From Nemophila menziesii (taxonomy: Eukaryota; Streptophyta; Magnoliopsida; Boraginales; Hydrophyllaceae), in contig JARWIR010000021.1 of NCBI GenBank assembly GCA_029959085.1, positions 21,725,620 to 21,789,619 on the forward strand: a stretch of DNA of 64,000 nucleotides, read 5' to 3'. The notes under the pieces were generated by a model, which worked only from the letters and a program-made list of their open reading frames with translations, was not told the DNA's origin and did not search any database. Each line of letters starts with the position of its first letter. Within the stretch, counting starts at the first letter, position 1. This document shows, piece after piece, positions 48,971-60,127 of this stretch. The position numbers and the translations under genes were made by a program.

Positions 48971-50109
48971 GGAGACATCAGTATTACTTACATTTCTAAG
49001 GGGGAAACGTAACATTGTTGCTAATCGGGATTATAAAGTCACCTTAATTTCCTCTCGGATAAGTAGGGGCCTTATATCTCATCCTAGAAACCTATCTCGA
49101 GTGATCCTACAGAATTATTTAAGGTCAAAAGTTCTAACTCTATGTTAGTTTAGCTCTTCCAATTCTTCAAATCAAAAAGGCATAATTATCCTAGTTCCAC
49201 TACTGAATCCCGCTCTTGGGCGTAATTCAACAACAAACAAACCCTATATCTATGGCCACAATACATGAATTAAATATAAGAATGAGGGTAATTACAACAA
49301 CCATCAACGTTTCATTTATATAAGAAATCTCAAATTCATACAAATATGTCCTAATTAAAACTTATAGTCCATACCCAAATATATCAAGCTACTAATTATT
49401 TAGTTTATGATAAAAAAATAAATACAGAGAAGACATAATTAAAGGAATAACTACTCTAATTAAGGAAATAAATTGTTATAAGGGTCCTTTTTTGCTTCTT
49501 GCCCTTCCTCCCAAGTTTTCTAGCTCTTCAATATGTTAAGCGGTAGGTTTGGTTGTTAAAACTAGTATATATATACCCTATATAAACGTGTGGCACAAGT
49601 TCTGTCTACTTAAGTGAGTCAAAAGTGACCCTATGGAATCTTTGTAAATCTGGAGAACTTTGGATCATCGTTGAAAAATGCCTATAACTTATTCATCTCA
49701 ACTCCAAATTGCTCTTCTTTTCTTCACACAAAGTATAAAATCCAAGGTATACCTTGAAGGATAGTTTCATGATTAGAATCATCATATATTATTATTTTTT
49801 ATTTTTCAAAGTTAATGTAAGCATTTTGTCGACACTTTTTCTTAAGCTTTTTGCCTCCTTTGTGACTTTACTTGGTTATATTTTAGTCTTCTTGGCATCC
49901 TCTTGGGTTCTAATATCATCTATGTTACTAGTATATACATAGTCAACACACAAATGACCTCAAAATGCTCCGGAACAAGTACAAATTTAAGAATATTCCA
50001 ATAACTCAAAATATTTGAACTAAAGAGATAAATAACTTGTTAAAGCACTAAAATCCCTAAAAATGATGTCTTAAGAATCAATTAATCTAACAAAAAATGT
50101 GAGACATCA
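48971..50109 (-). mobile_element. Minus-strand Athila-like LTR fragment 1
   Basis: On the minus strand it starts at 50109 with TGATGTCTCAC, followed by the 46-bp hairpin. At its right it is followed by an inverted polypurine tract (50110-50125, reading TTGAGATGAGGGACT on the minus strand). The U5-side end is missing. A second copy of the same family covers 51236-51970, so the two share long collinear stretches such as the region around CTAGTATATATATA. No ORF of note: the short ORF at 49754 is not supported. Confidence 0.75.
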
Positions 50110-50440
50110 AGTCCCTCATCTCAAGGTTTTGTCATCACGACAAAATAAGCACAAAACTATGACCTCAAGTCCAAAAATTTCACAAGTGCTGGTAATAAAC
50201 CTCACCAATATATAAAAAGTATCATTAAATCTTACTCAAGAAATAACCACGCATATACTATTCCTACACATAATCAACACGTTAAAGTTCCAAGATATAT
50301 TAGCTTAAGCAATGCTAAAAGGGACATTGTAATATTTAGCTCGAAGTGGCAGCTATAGGGTGGTCTAGATCCCTCCATGACGTGTAATTAACTACTACTC
50401 ACTTCCTTTATTCTCATTCACCATTCTAATATACAAAAAC
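50110..50440 (-). mobile_element. Minus-strand 3' untranslated region next to LTR fragment 1
   Basis: On the minus strand this corresponds to the part of element A just upstream of its polypurine tract (around 24730-25050), including the block that reads ACCACCCTATAG. It breaks off near 50440, where the next segment runs in the opposite orientation. Confidence 0.65.
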
Positions 50441-51235
50441 TAATGATAGTGTCTTTTCGAGTCTTATGGACACGACTCATCTTTGAGTTAACGATGGGTA
50501 CTCGTTTCCCTAATCTTTGTTTCACGTGTTTTATCTAGGTTTAAAACACAAAAAACAGATTAATAATTTGGGTTTTAACTAGTAATCTTTGTTGAACATG
50601 GATGTCTCGTCAAAGCATGTGTAGATAACTCGATGAGATAACTAGATTTGTGCCTTAGAAATGCCCATATTTTGAATACTTGTATGATACATGTTAGTGT
50701 GGAGTGAATCATTAGTTAGAAATGCATTATAAGGTGAGTTTAAATGAAGCAATAAGAGAGTAGTTATGTAGAACTTGGGATCCAACCTAGTCGAAAACCA
50801 ACTTCACCTAATACGCTGGTGTAAAAGAGTTAACAAGACCACATAGTTAGGAAATTCTTTGTTAGACAATTTTTCCCTTAGCTTTTGATCAACCGACATT
50901 GTTTATCATTTTCAAGGCCTCTAAGCCTTAATACTTTTATTTGTAAAACATTATTATAAGCTCATACCCGTTAGTTTGTAAAATTTTACCATATGACCTG
51001 ACCTCGAGTCACAATGCCTTTTGAATAGTAGTCTTTGAGTTTGGAGTGGTGGATGTTTTTGGTTTTGGGATATACACTAGGTGGGTTTTATGATTGTATA
51101 GTGCTACAAATTGATATACTTTATTATGATCCTTGTCGGGATTCAAGAATAGGAAACAAAGATTGAAAAAAAAAACAGAGAACAAAAATAATGAGAAAAA
51201 AAATCAACATGAAATTTATATCACAACAATAGTCA
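50441..51235 (+). mobile_element. Plus-strand Athila-like 3' untranslated region fragment
   Basis: It includes the post-env stem-loop (50459-50478), a motif close to GAGTTTGGGGTG (51037-51048), the block GATCCTTGTCGGGATTCAAG and an A-rich tract to about 51230. This is the order seen in elements A (23671-24480) and B. It lies between minus-strand pieces, so an inversion or an independent insertion is implied. No gene is seen. Confidence 0.7.
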
Positions 51236-51970
51236 TGTTTGAATTGAAAAAACAAAATAAATAGAAGATATAATTAAAGGAAGAACTACACTAATTAAGA
51301 AAACAAAGTGTTGTAATGACTCTTTCTTTCCTCTTGCCCTTGCTCCCAACGTTCTAGCTCTCTTTGATATGAAAAGTAGTAGGTTTGGATACTGGAAACT
51401 AGTATATATATATCCCCAAAAAATGTGTGGCACAATTTGGACCTACTTAAGTAGTCAAAAATGTCAAAATAGACTCTTTATAAATTAAAAAAGCTTTGGG
51501 TCTTCAAAGAAAAATGCCTATAAATTCTCATCTCAATTCCAAATTTCTCTCTGTTCTTCTCATGCGCTCAAAACTCCACGGGATAACTTGTGGGAAAGTT
51601 TCTTAATCAGAATCGTCACCAATTATTTTTTGTGATTTTTCAAAGTCAAAGGTAGTATTTTGCCAGTACTTTTTATTGAGTTTGTAGTGAACTTTTTTAA
51701 TCCTTTGTGACTTGCCTTAAGTTTATCCTTAGATTTTTGTCTTTTTTGGCATATTCTTGGGTTATCATATCATCAATAGTCCTAGGAGCTACATAGTCAA
51801 CACACAAATTACCTAAAAATGCTAAAAAAACAAGTATAAATCCAAGAATACACCAATAACTCAAAACTTGTGAAATAAAGGGATAACTCCCCCCCCCCCA
51901 TTAAAGCACTAAAACCCCTATAAGTGATGTATCAAGAGTCAATTAATATATCACAATAGGTGTAATATCA
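51236..51970 (-). mobile_element. Minus-strand Athila-like LTR fragment 2
   Basis: It is collinear with LTR fragment 1 from about 49410 onward. It ends at 51970, where the minus strand begins TGATATTACACC, a decayed LTR start, followed by an inverted polypurine tract (51971-51985, TTGAGTTGGGGGTCT on the minus strand). An 11-C run lies at 51889-51899. Confidence 0.72.
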
Positions 51971-53420
51971 AGACCCCCAACTCAAGGTTTTATCATCCCT
52001 ACAAATTAAACACAAACCTAGTATCACAAGTTCAAAAATTTCACAAAAGCAAGCAAGTAATAATCCCTCAGAAAATATACAACGAATCTCATAAAATATT
52101 ACTCAATAAATGATCCACACGTATACCATTCATACACATAATTAACATGTTAAAGTTCCTAGAAAGATTAGTTTAGGAATTCACAAAGTGACACTAGAAT
52201 ACTTAGCTTGAAGTGGAGTTTATAGGGTGGTCCTCGATCCTTCCACAACGTGTAATAGCCTATTAACTCACTTCCTTTGCTCATTCGTCATTCAATCCCA
52301 CAAATAAGAATCGTAGGGTCTTTTTGGTTATGTATGGATTAGGGTAGGTATTATATATAAATATATATATATATATATTTGGATAATGAAAAGTGAGTTT
52401 TTGACTCTTTCCTCACTAACCAAACAACTAACCACCTAAGAACTTGAGTTACGCTCAAAGATCTACTCACTCATTCCCCTTTTTATGCAATAGTTTAGCA
52501 TCCCCTGATCCCCAGTAAGAATTACCTTTTGATTTTTCTACATTATTAACTTTCTAGATTTTTATTATTTCCATTTTTTGTTATATCTTTTTGCAAGTCA
52601 AACATGAATGTTATTTTTGTATGTAAGAGTCCACGTTGACTTATTTTCGTTCTTTTTCTTCTTCTTTTTTCAATATCTTTATTTTCTTTTATATGAATCT
52701 CGACAAGGATCATAATAACGTGAATCAATATGTATCACCATACAAGCGTAACACCCACCCAAATGAATCCCAGAATCACAAACACCCACCACCCCAAACT
52801 CATGTTCAAGATAACTAGTCGCAAGGAATTGTGAATCGAGAGTGGGTCATATGCTAAAGTCCTGCACAATAAGGGGAATCTTCATATAATAAGAGCTATC
52901 AAATAAAAAAATATTATGGTTCAGAGGGTCTAAGAAGGATAATCAATTTTGTTTGGTCAAAAAGCTAAAGGTAACAAGTGGATAACAAAAACTACCTTAT
53001 TCATTTTCCTAGCTATGTGATCTCATTACTTGTTCATGTCAAAGTTGCAAAGAGAGTAGGTTTTACACTAGGTTGGATCTCAGGTTGTACATACCTACTC
53101 AGTCCTCGCTTAGTTCCTAAGATCATATATGATTTATTCACTAATTCTCTTTCCACATTTACATGTTTTCAGAATCATATTCAAGTACAAATACGTACAA
53201 TTTAAAAAAGACACTACCCAGTGACTATCACCAAATCGTATATATATGTTATAAAAAGTGACATTACAAGTTCAAAACCTAATTCCTAATCTATTTTATT
53301 TTAATTTTTTGGTTTTTGGTTTTTTGGTTTTTTGGTTTTTTGGTTTTTTGATTTTCTTTTTCTTAATGCAATTAAACACATACAACGGGGACGAGGACAA
53401 CTAGTACCCCCAAAAACTTG
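51971..53420 (-). mobile_element. Minus-strand 3' untranslated region next to LTR fragment 2
   Basis: Read on the minus strand it matches element A's 3' untranslated region in order: the block before the polypurine tract (to about 52330), the GAGTGAG/AACTCAAG block (52410-52470), a T-rich tract (the complement of the A-rich tract), GAGTTTGGGGTG (52790-52801) and the ATATGACCCACTC block (52810-52850). It becomes unrecognisable past about 53420. It contains a TA repeat (52351-52378) and a TTTTTTGG repeat (53305-53350). No gene is supported. Confidence 0.65.
53305..53350 (+). repeat. Simple repeat, TTTTTTGG
   Basis: About five tandem copies of TTTTTTGG or TTTTTGG within the inverted 3' untranslated region. 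Confidence 0.85.
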
Positions 53421-53689
53421 TTCTCACCCAAAGTGTAATAATAAATGAGCCACTTAAAAGATGAAAAATCTCAAGTATATGTGTAGCCACGAGTAATAAA
53501 ATACATAAGTAAGTTCGTCTACACATAGATTTAACAGTTAATAAGTAATTTTAGCTTTGATTTGAGTCTAGTTGAGGACAAAAACTAAAAGTAAATACTT
53601 TTATTTGGGTTTTGAATTAAGGAGTATTACGATTAAAATTTAACTAAGAATTCACTAAAGCAATTAAAGTAAGAATTTTGTAAGAATGG
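53421..53689. other. Unassigned AT-rich stretch
   Basis: No ORF, repeat or clear similarity to elements A or B is visible. It is probably further decayed retrotransposon sequence, judging only by its flanks. Confidence 0.3.
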
Positions 53690-54010
53690 GGAGAAGGTGT
53701 AGCTCGAGACACATATAATATCCACTAACTAAATATTGGGCTTACTTGCAATTCTAAGGATAAAACGGGATGTTCTTCCTAATCAGTATTCTAATGTTGC
53801 CTTAAGTTCCTCTTGGATATGTAGAGACTGCTATCTAATCCTAGGAATCTCTCTTGAGTTATCCCATATAATTATTTGATGCCAAAAGTTCTAACCCTAT
53901 GTGATTACCTAACTAGTTTGGCTCTTCCGGTTATTCAACTCCAAAATGAGTAATTATCCTAGTACCATTATTGATTCCCTCTCTCGGGCGTAATTCAAAA
54001 GTTAACAAAT

Positions 54011-54069
<59 letters not shown>

Positions 54070-54120
54070 ACAATAAATTAATTTATAAAAAGCATAAGAA
54101 TAATCACAAGAACACAAATC
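53690..54120 (-). mobile_element. Minus-strand Athila-like LTR fragment 3, with TA expansion
   Basis: It is collinear with 48975-49310 of LTR fragment 1: shared blocks include AGTTCTAAC, TTTGGCTCTTCC/TTTAGCTCTTCC, TAATTATCCTAGT and GGGCGTAATTCAA. Where fragment 1 has CCCTATATCTATGGCC, this copy has a pure AT repeat of about 50 bp (54014-54064). It abuts the truncated 5' LTR of element B. Confidence 0.65.
54014..54064. repeat. AT dinucleotide microsatellite
   Basis: An uninterrupted AT repeat of about 51 bp inside LTR fragment 3. The paralogous site near 49240 has only a short TATATCTAT. Confidence 0.95.
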
Positions 54121-54737
54121 AATAGTTAGATGGTCACCCGGAAGGGGTGTCTAATTATCGGAACAACACATAAACATCTAGTGTGCAATAGTGATCATGA
54201 CGGGGTTGCCTAACTTAAATAGACACTAGGGTTTGAGATTAACCACTGATCACTGCGCAGGGTCCCCTTACCCAAGTCCCCTGGTAATTGTTAGGTCGCC
54301 ACCTAAGTCCACCCGGAATGGGATTAGGAGGAATATAAAATCCTGGATATTGCATATCACACAATTCTCCCTTACATAAATAGGACATAACACAATGCTA
54401 GTGGGGATTACTTGTTATATCTTGAGTTAAACTCTCATACTACTTCTTTTATTCTATTTATTTTTCTTGTCTTTATTTTATTTAGTTAATTTTTTAGAGT
54501 CTTTAAAAACCAAACAAATATTTCAGAGTCTTTTAGCGTATTATTCTTCTAACTTCTTTTATTTGCACTTTATATTTTTGTTAGTCCTAAGCTAACTTTC
54601 GTAGTCCCTGCGCACGAAATCTACTTATCAATTAAACTTGCATACGATATGTGATACTTGCAGTGATTATCGTGATTGGTAGAGTGATAGTTCTTATCTT
54701 ATATTATCATTATTTTATCACACCCTACCAGGCACCA
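54121..54737 (+). mobile_element. Element B 5' LTR, 3' part only
   Basis: It ends GGCACCA 6 bp before the primer-binding site, like element A. It has three GC-rich boxes in the same relative place as the CCTGACGG boxes of element A: CACCCGGAAGGGG near 54136, CATGACGGGG near 54195 and CACCCGGAATGGGA near 54308. The U3 part with TATA box is absent, replaced by minus-strand LTR fragment 3. Confidence 0.75.
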
Positions 54738-54743
54738 AGTTTT

Positions 54744-54761
54744 TGGTGCCGCTATTGGGGA
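54744..54761 (+). promoter_or_regulatory. Decayed primer-binding site of element B
   Basis: TGGTGCCGCTATTGGGGA is collinear with element A's site. It has five mismatches to the tRNA-Asp complement, four of them C-to-T or G-to-A, as expected for decay of methylated cytosines. Confidence 0.8.
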
Positions 54762-54858
54762 CTGCATCGTGAGTCCTAGTGTGTTATTTAGTGTTTTTAA
54801 TTTCAGTTAGTTCTATTTTATGCTTTTGATTCAGTTTTATTTATTTCAGATTATTCAG

Positions 54859-56330
54859 ATGGAAAGTCCAAAAAATCTAGATCTTCCCATCTCATTTAGA
54901 GTGCAACCTAGAGGAATCTGCACTCCATAAATCCAAGCTGCTAAATTCAGGCATGATTCAACAATTTTCGAGTTATGGCTAATTTAGTGGTGCTGCACAA
55001 CAGGATCTGGTTCATTATAATCAGAAATTCATGCAGATCTGCGATGCTTACATCATTAAAGGTGTCACACAAGAACATATGTACTACCCTATGTTCCAAT
55101 TCTTTTTTACTGGAAGTGCAAGCGATTGGTATGACTACCAACACCTTGATTCAATTCCAGATTGGGATAAACTCCAAGAAAAATTCCTAGATCGATTCCA
55201 TCCTATTAGTAGACGCTTAGAAGACATGCCAGAGTTAGAATAATTCATGAAAGAAGAATGGGAAAGTGTCGGTGAAGCATTGTTACATTTTAACTCAAAG
55301 AAAGCGAGGTGTCCAGTCCGTGTCTCCTCGCCCGAATATCAATTAACCATGTTCTATGGAAGACTCAATGGAGAGTCCAAGACAAAGGTAAATAACTTAG
55401 GAGATGGAAGTTTTATGTTATTACATCCAGAAGATGCTCATATCACCATGGAAAGATTATCGAAATAGAAAGAAGTTGGCCGGTAGAAACAAGAGAAGAA
55501 GATTCCTTAGAGGCAGTAAGGATCAAAGAATTAAGCCAACAACTCAAAGAATTACAATCAAGTTTAGCGAACGGTTTCGTAGCCCAGGTGAGCCAGATAA
55601 ACACAATACCTCCATGTCCATGTTGTGGATAAAGTATTCATTCGTGGGAGAATTTCATCAATAATCCAGCTTCGATTTCCTTCATATCTTGACAAAGTCG
55701 ATTATTCGAATGGCAATTATCATACTCCAGGAAATCACGCTAATTATTACACCCCACAGAATCAGAATTGGATCGAAAATCAAGGTGACTATTATCTAGC
55801 TCAACCTAAAAATTATGATCATCAAGCTCAACCACAACCAATCTATCAACAAATGCCAAAGTATGGAGATCAAGCTCCACATTACAATTCATATTAAACG
55901 CAACAAGCCACATATGATCAATTTTCACCGCAACCTTCAAGTAACAGTCTGGAACAAAGTCTAGATAAATTCATGGATACCATGAAGGAAAGCATGAAGA
56001 TGAGTCAACAGATCTTTTAAGAACAATATAGGGTTATAAAACAACTCGGGTATCACCTATCACAAATCGCTCGTTCCATACAAACCAGGCCAAAAGGGAA
56101 ATTTCCAAGCGATACTATAAACCCTCAAGATGACACTTGCCATGCGGTTGAATTAAGAAGTGGAAAAAAATTACCTCCACCTAGAGTGGAATAAATAGAA
56201 CAACCAAAAGAACCAACCATCATTCCTGAAGAGGTGGTTGAAGAAACATTTGAAGATAAAATCGAAGAGGTAATTGTACCAAAGAGTGTCCCTCCAAAGA
56301 AGACACCTGAAAAGAAGAACGCGTAGTGGT
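54859..56330 (+). pseudogene. gag: Element B gag remnant
   Basis: An ATG at 54859 opens only 23 codons before TAA. Relative to element A about 290 bp is missing from the N-terminal part. Recognisable pieces follow in changing frames: the QICDAYIIKGVTQEHMY stretch (about 55030), the gag-core motif SASDWYDYQ (about 55115), a zinc-knuckle remnant CPCCG followed by a stop (about 55618), a Gln/Pro/Tyr-rich linker (55690-55900), and the RPPPPFPSR motif (about 56340) shared with element A. Several frameshifts and stops mean no Gag can be made. Confidence 0.82.
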
Positions 56331-57054
56331 AAACAATACACGTCCTCCACCGCCATTCCCATCACGTGACAAAAATAAGAATAATGAAAAAGAATTCAAG
56401 AAGTTCCTTGACATGGTGAGAAAATTAGATATCAACATACCGCTTGTAGAAGCTCTTGAAAGAATGCCAAAATATCTCAAATTCGTGAAGGACATTCTTT
56501 CTAACAAACAAAGTTTAGAAACTGGGGAGATGATTGGATTACCGAAGGAGTGTAGTTCTATATGTCAAAGCGAGTTGCCACCAAAGTTACAAGATCCCAG
56601 AAGTTTTACAATCCCCATTTCCATTGGCAAAAGATGTACCGGGAAAGCTTTGTGTGATTTAGGTGCGAGTATCAATATCATGCCAAAGTCCTTGTTCGAG
56701 AAGCTTAACATAGGAGAGGTGGTACCCACTTAAATGGTATTACAAATGACGGGTCGTTCCCTCTCCCAACCAGTAGGTAAAATTGAAAATGTTTTAGTTA
56801 AAGCTGGCAGTTTTATATTTCCTTGTGATTTTATTATTCTTGACTACGACGCGGATAAGAATGTCCCCATCATCTTGGGTAGACCATTCTTAGCCACGGA
56901 GCATACATTAATAGATGTTGAGAATGGTGAATTTATCAAGAGGGTCCAAGACGAACGGGTAAGATTCAATATGTTTAAGGCTATGAAATATCCAGCTACG
57001 AAAGATGAATGCTTCAAAATAGATATCACAAATTACGCTAGAAGTGTTCAATGA
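56331..57054 (+). pseudogene. pol: Element B protease remnant
   Basis: The active-site region is intact here (KALCDLGASINIMPK, about 56646-56690), unlike in element A. It is broken by TAA at 56731-56733. The next frame carries LVKAGSFIFPCDFIILDYD and PIILGRPFLATEHTLIDV. A frameshift near 57040 moves the reading frame before the reverse transcriptase. Confidence 0.85.
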
Positions 57055-58317
57055 GTCAAGCTTCGACGACACCTTAACAGCAGCCTTAGCACTTGAATCA
57101 CCAGATGTATATGACGATTTAGCCAAAGAAGTGGTTGCTCTTACTTCAGATGACGGTAGACCAAAAAAAAGAATTAGTGAACAACTCCGAGTGGCAAGAG
57201 ACATCGAACCAATGAAGAAACCATCTATAATATGTCCTCCTGACCTTGAGGAAAAACCACTTCCTGCTCATTTGCGATATGCATATTTAGGTATAAACAA
57301 AACTTTGCTTGTTATTATTTTTGCTAACCTTTCAAGTCCTCAAGAAGATAAGTTACTACGTGTGCTTCGAGCCAACAAAGAGGCAATTGGGTGGACTATA
57401 GCCGATATAAAGAGGATTAGTCCTAACATTTGCCAACACAAAATCATTCTTGAAGACGAAGGAGGGCGTTTTATAGAGGGACAAAGAAGACTTATGCCAA
57501 CAATGAAGGAGGTGGTAAGAAAAGAGGTGATCAAATTATTAGATGCGGGTATTATTTTCCCGATTTCGAGTAGTGAGTGGGTGAGTCCAGTGCAGTGTGT
57601 TCCAAATAAAGGAGGTATCACTACCATCCTTAATGATAAAAATGAAGCCACTCCATCAAGAACATTTTTGGGGTGGAGAGTATGCATGGATTACCGCAAG
57701 CTCAACAAAGCCACGAAGAAAGATCACTTCCCTTTACCGTTCATTGATCAAATATTAGACAAGCTTGTAGGGAGGACTATTACTAATTCCTTGACGGCTA
57801 TTCAGGCTACAATCAGATTTGTGTAGATCCTGCAGATCAACACAAAACAACGTTCACTTGTCCGTTTGGCACCTTTTCCTATCGAAGGATGTCGTTTGGG
57901 TGTTGCAATGCACCTGCCACGTTCCAGAGGTGTATGATGAATATATTTTGGGACATTATTGACAAGTTATTAGAAGTGTTTATGGATGACTTTTCAGTAT
58001 CTAGAGATAGTTTTGACGAGTTCCTTAACAATCTTGAAAAGGTACTCATGCGATGTAAAGAAACGGATCTTGTTCTTAATTGGGAAAAATGCCACTTCAT
58101 GGTTCACTAAGGAATTGTGTTGGGACAAAAAGTTTCAAGTGCAGGAATGGAGATAGACCGTGCTAAGATTGAAGTTATAAAGACCTTACCGCCTCCCGTT
58201 TCTCTTAAAGGAGTCAGAAGTTTCTTGGGGGACCCTGGATTTTATGGAAGATTTATTAAAGATTTCTCCAAAATCGCCAAACCGCTTTGTGCTTTATTTA
58301 GAAGGATACTCCCTTAA
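57044..58317 (+). pseudogene. pol: Element B reverse transcriptase remnant
   Basis: Blocks match element A in order: DLEEKPLPAHLRYAYLG, SSEWVSPVQCVP, VCMDYRKLN and LPFIDQILDKL. A frameshift lies near 57776, within the block that holds the first catalytic Asp. Similarity resumes at about 57840 with GCCNAPATFQRCMM and the catalytic FMDD (about 57985). Stops are at 58108-58110 and 58315-58317. The thumb region VRSFLGDPGFYGRFIKDF is still readable. Confidence 0.87.
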
Positions 58318-58800
58318 ATTTTAATGACGCATGTCTTAAAGCATTTTTTACGATCAAAGAGAAACTCATCTCCACACCAGTTGTCATACCTCCATATTGG
58401 AACTCTCCATTCGAAATAATGTGTGATGCAAGTGATCACGTTGTGGGAGTTGTGTTAGGGCAAAGAAAAGTGAAGATCTTTCACACGATATATTATGCAA
58501 GTAAGACCTTTACAGCTGCCTAATTGAACTATATAGTGACAAAGAAAGAATTATTAGCTGTAATATATGCTTTCGATAAGTTTCGTTCCTATCTGCTTGG
58601 GATGAAAACTATCGTATACACGGATCATTCAGCAATAAAAATATCTTATGGAGAAAAAGGACGCTAAGCCGCGTCTTATTAGACGGGTATTATTGCTATA
58701 AGAATTTGACATAGATATTCGAGACTGAAAAGGGTGCGAGAATCAAGTAGCTGATAATTTATCCAGGCTCAAAGGATCTAAAGTCGACACAAGATCAGAA
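58318..58800 (+). pseudogene. pol: Element B RNase H remnant
   Basis: Similarity to element A runs through CDASD (about 58425), YYASKTF (about 58490), [19 protein letters not shown] and YTDHSAI. A TAA at 58521-58523 replaces a Gln codon, and further frameshifts follow near 58635 and 58700. Confidence 0.8.
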
Positions 58801-60127
58801 TTGGTCAAAGAGGTATTCCCTGATTAATAACTTTTTACTATTAAAGATGTGTTTGTTCCTTGGCATTTAGATATAGTTAACATCATATTGATTGGTGTAT
58901 TCCCTACGAATTTCAATCCATAACAACAAAAGAGGTTAAGCCATCGAGCAAAACAATTCTTTTGGGATGAGCCCTACCTCTTCAAAGTTTGCAATGACCA
59001 AATTATTAGAAGATGCGTTCACGAAGGTGAAATAAGGAAAATCATTGCAAGCTACCATGGCTCTCCATATGGTGGCCACTTCAAGAGCGATAGAACTACA
59101 GCAAAAATCCTTAAATTTGAATTCTATTGGCCCACCCTACACAAAGATTGTCATCATTTCATCCAAACTTGTCAACAATGCCAATCACTCGAAACATATC
59201 AAAAGATATGAAATGCCACTCAATAACGTGTTTGAAGTAAAAAAATTGATGTTTGGGTATAGATTTCATGGGACCTTTCCATCTCTTCCCATGGTAATCT
59301 TTATATTTTGCTAGCAGTAGATTATGTGTCAAAGTGGGAGAAGCAGTGGAAACACCAAATAATGATGCCAAGACAGACTATTCGTTCCTTAAATCAAATA
59401 TATTTTCAAGACATGGTACGCCACGTGTTCTCATTAGCGATAAAGGTACCCACTTTATAAATTTCAGTCGAGAGCTGCCCTTCGTAAGTTGGGGGTGAGA
59501 CACCGTACTTCAACAGGTTATCATCCCCAAACTCACGGTCAAGCCGAGGTCTCTAACCGAGAGATCAAATTTATTCTAGAGAAGACCGTGAACAAAACGA
59601 GGAAGGACTAGTCAATAAAGCTAGATTATTCTCTCTGGGCTTACTAAACATCATTTAAAACACTAGTTGGGGCATCTCCATACCGCATGGTCTACGCGAA
59701 AGCTTGTCATCTTCCTATCGAGAATCTCGTGCTTTTTGGGCTATTAAAATTCTAAACTTGAACGTAGAGTTAGCGGGTAAGCGAAGGATGATGCAGTTGA
59801 ATGAGTTAGACGAATTCCGCTTTCATGCCTATGATAATTCACGTCTCTACAAAGAGAAAACAAAAAGATGGCATGACAATTGGATTCGTACAAAAAAGTT
59901 CTAGAGAGGACAGAAAGTGCTCCTACACAATTAAAGATTCTCAAAACACCCTGGTAAGCTTAAATCCCATTGGGGAGGACCATACATTGTTACGAAAGTC
60001 ACACCTCATGGCGCGATTTGAAATTGAACATCCAACAGAGCAACAGACCTTCATGGTGAATGGTCATTGCTTGAAGATATACTATGATAGAGAGGACTTC
60101 GGAAGAGAGGAGACAATACATCTATAA
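58801..60127 (+). pseudogene. pol: Element B integrase remnant
   Basis: The zinc-binding region keeps both His (HGSPYGGH, about 59056) and both Cys (CQQC, about 59170). The three catalytic acidic positions are still recognisable locally (GIDFMG near 59258, ISDKGTH near 59435, GQAEVSNRE near 59538), but they lie in different frames. Stops include a TAG replacing Trp near 59609. The C-terminal end EIEHPTEQQTFMVNGHCLKIYY matches the end of element A's integrase. Confidence 0.85.
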
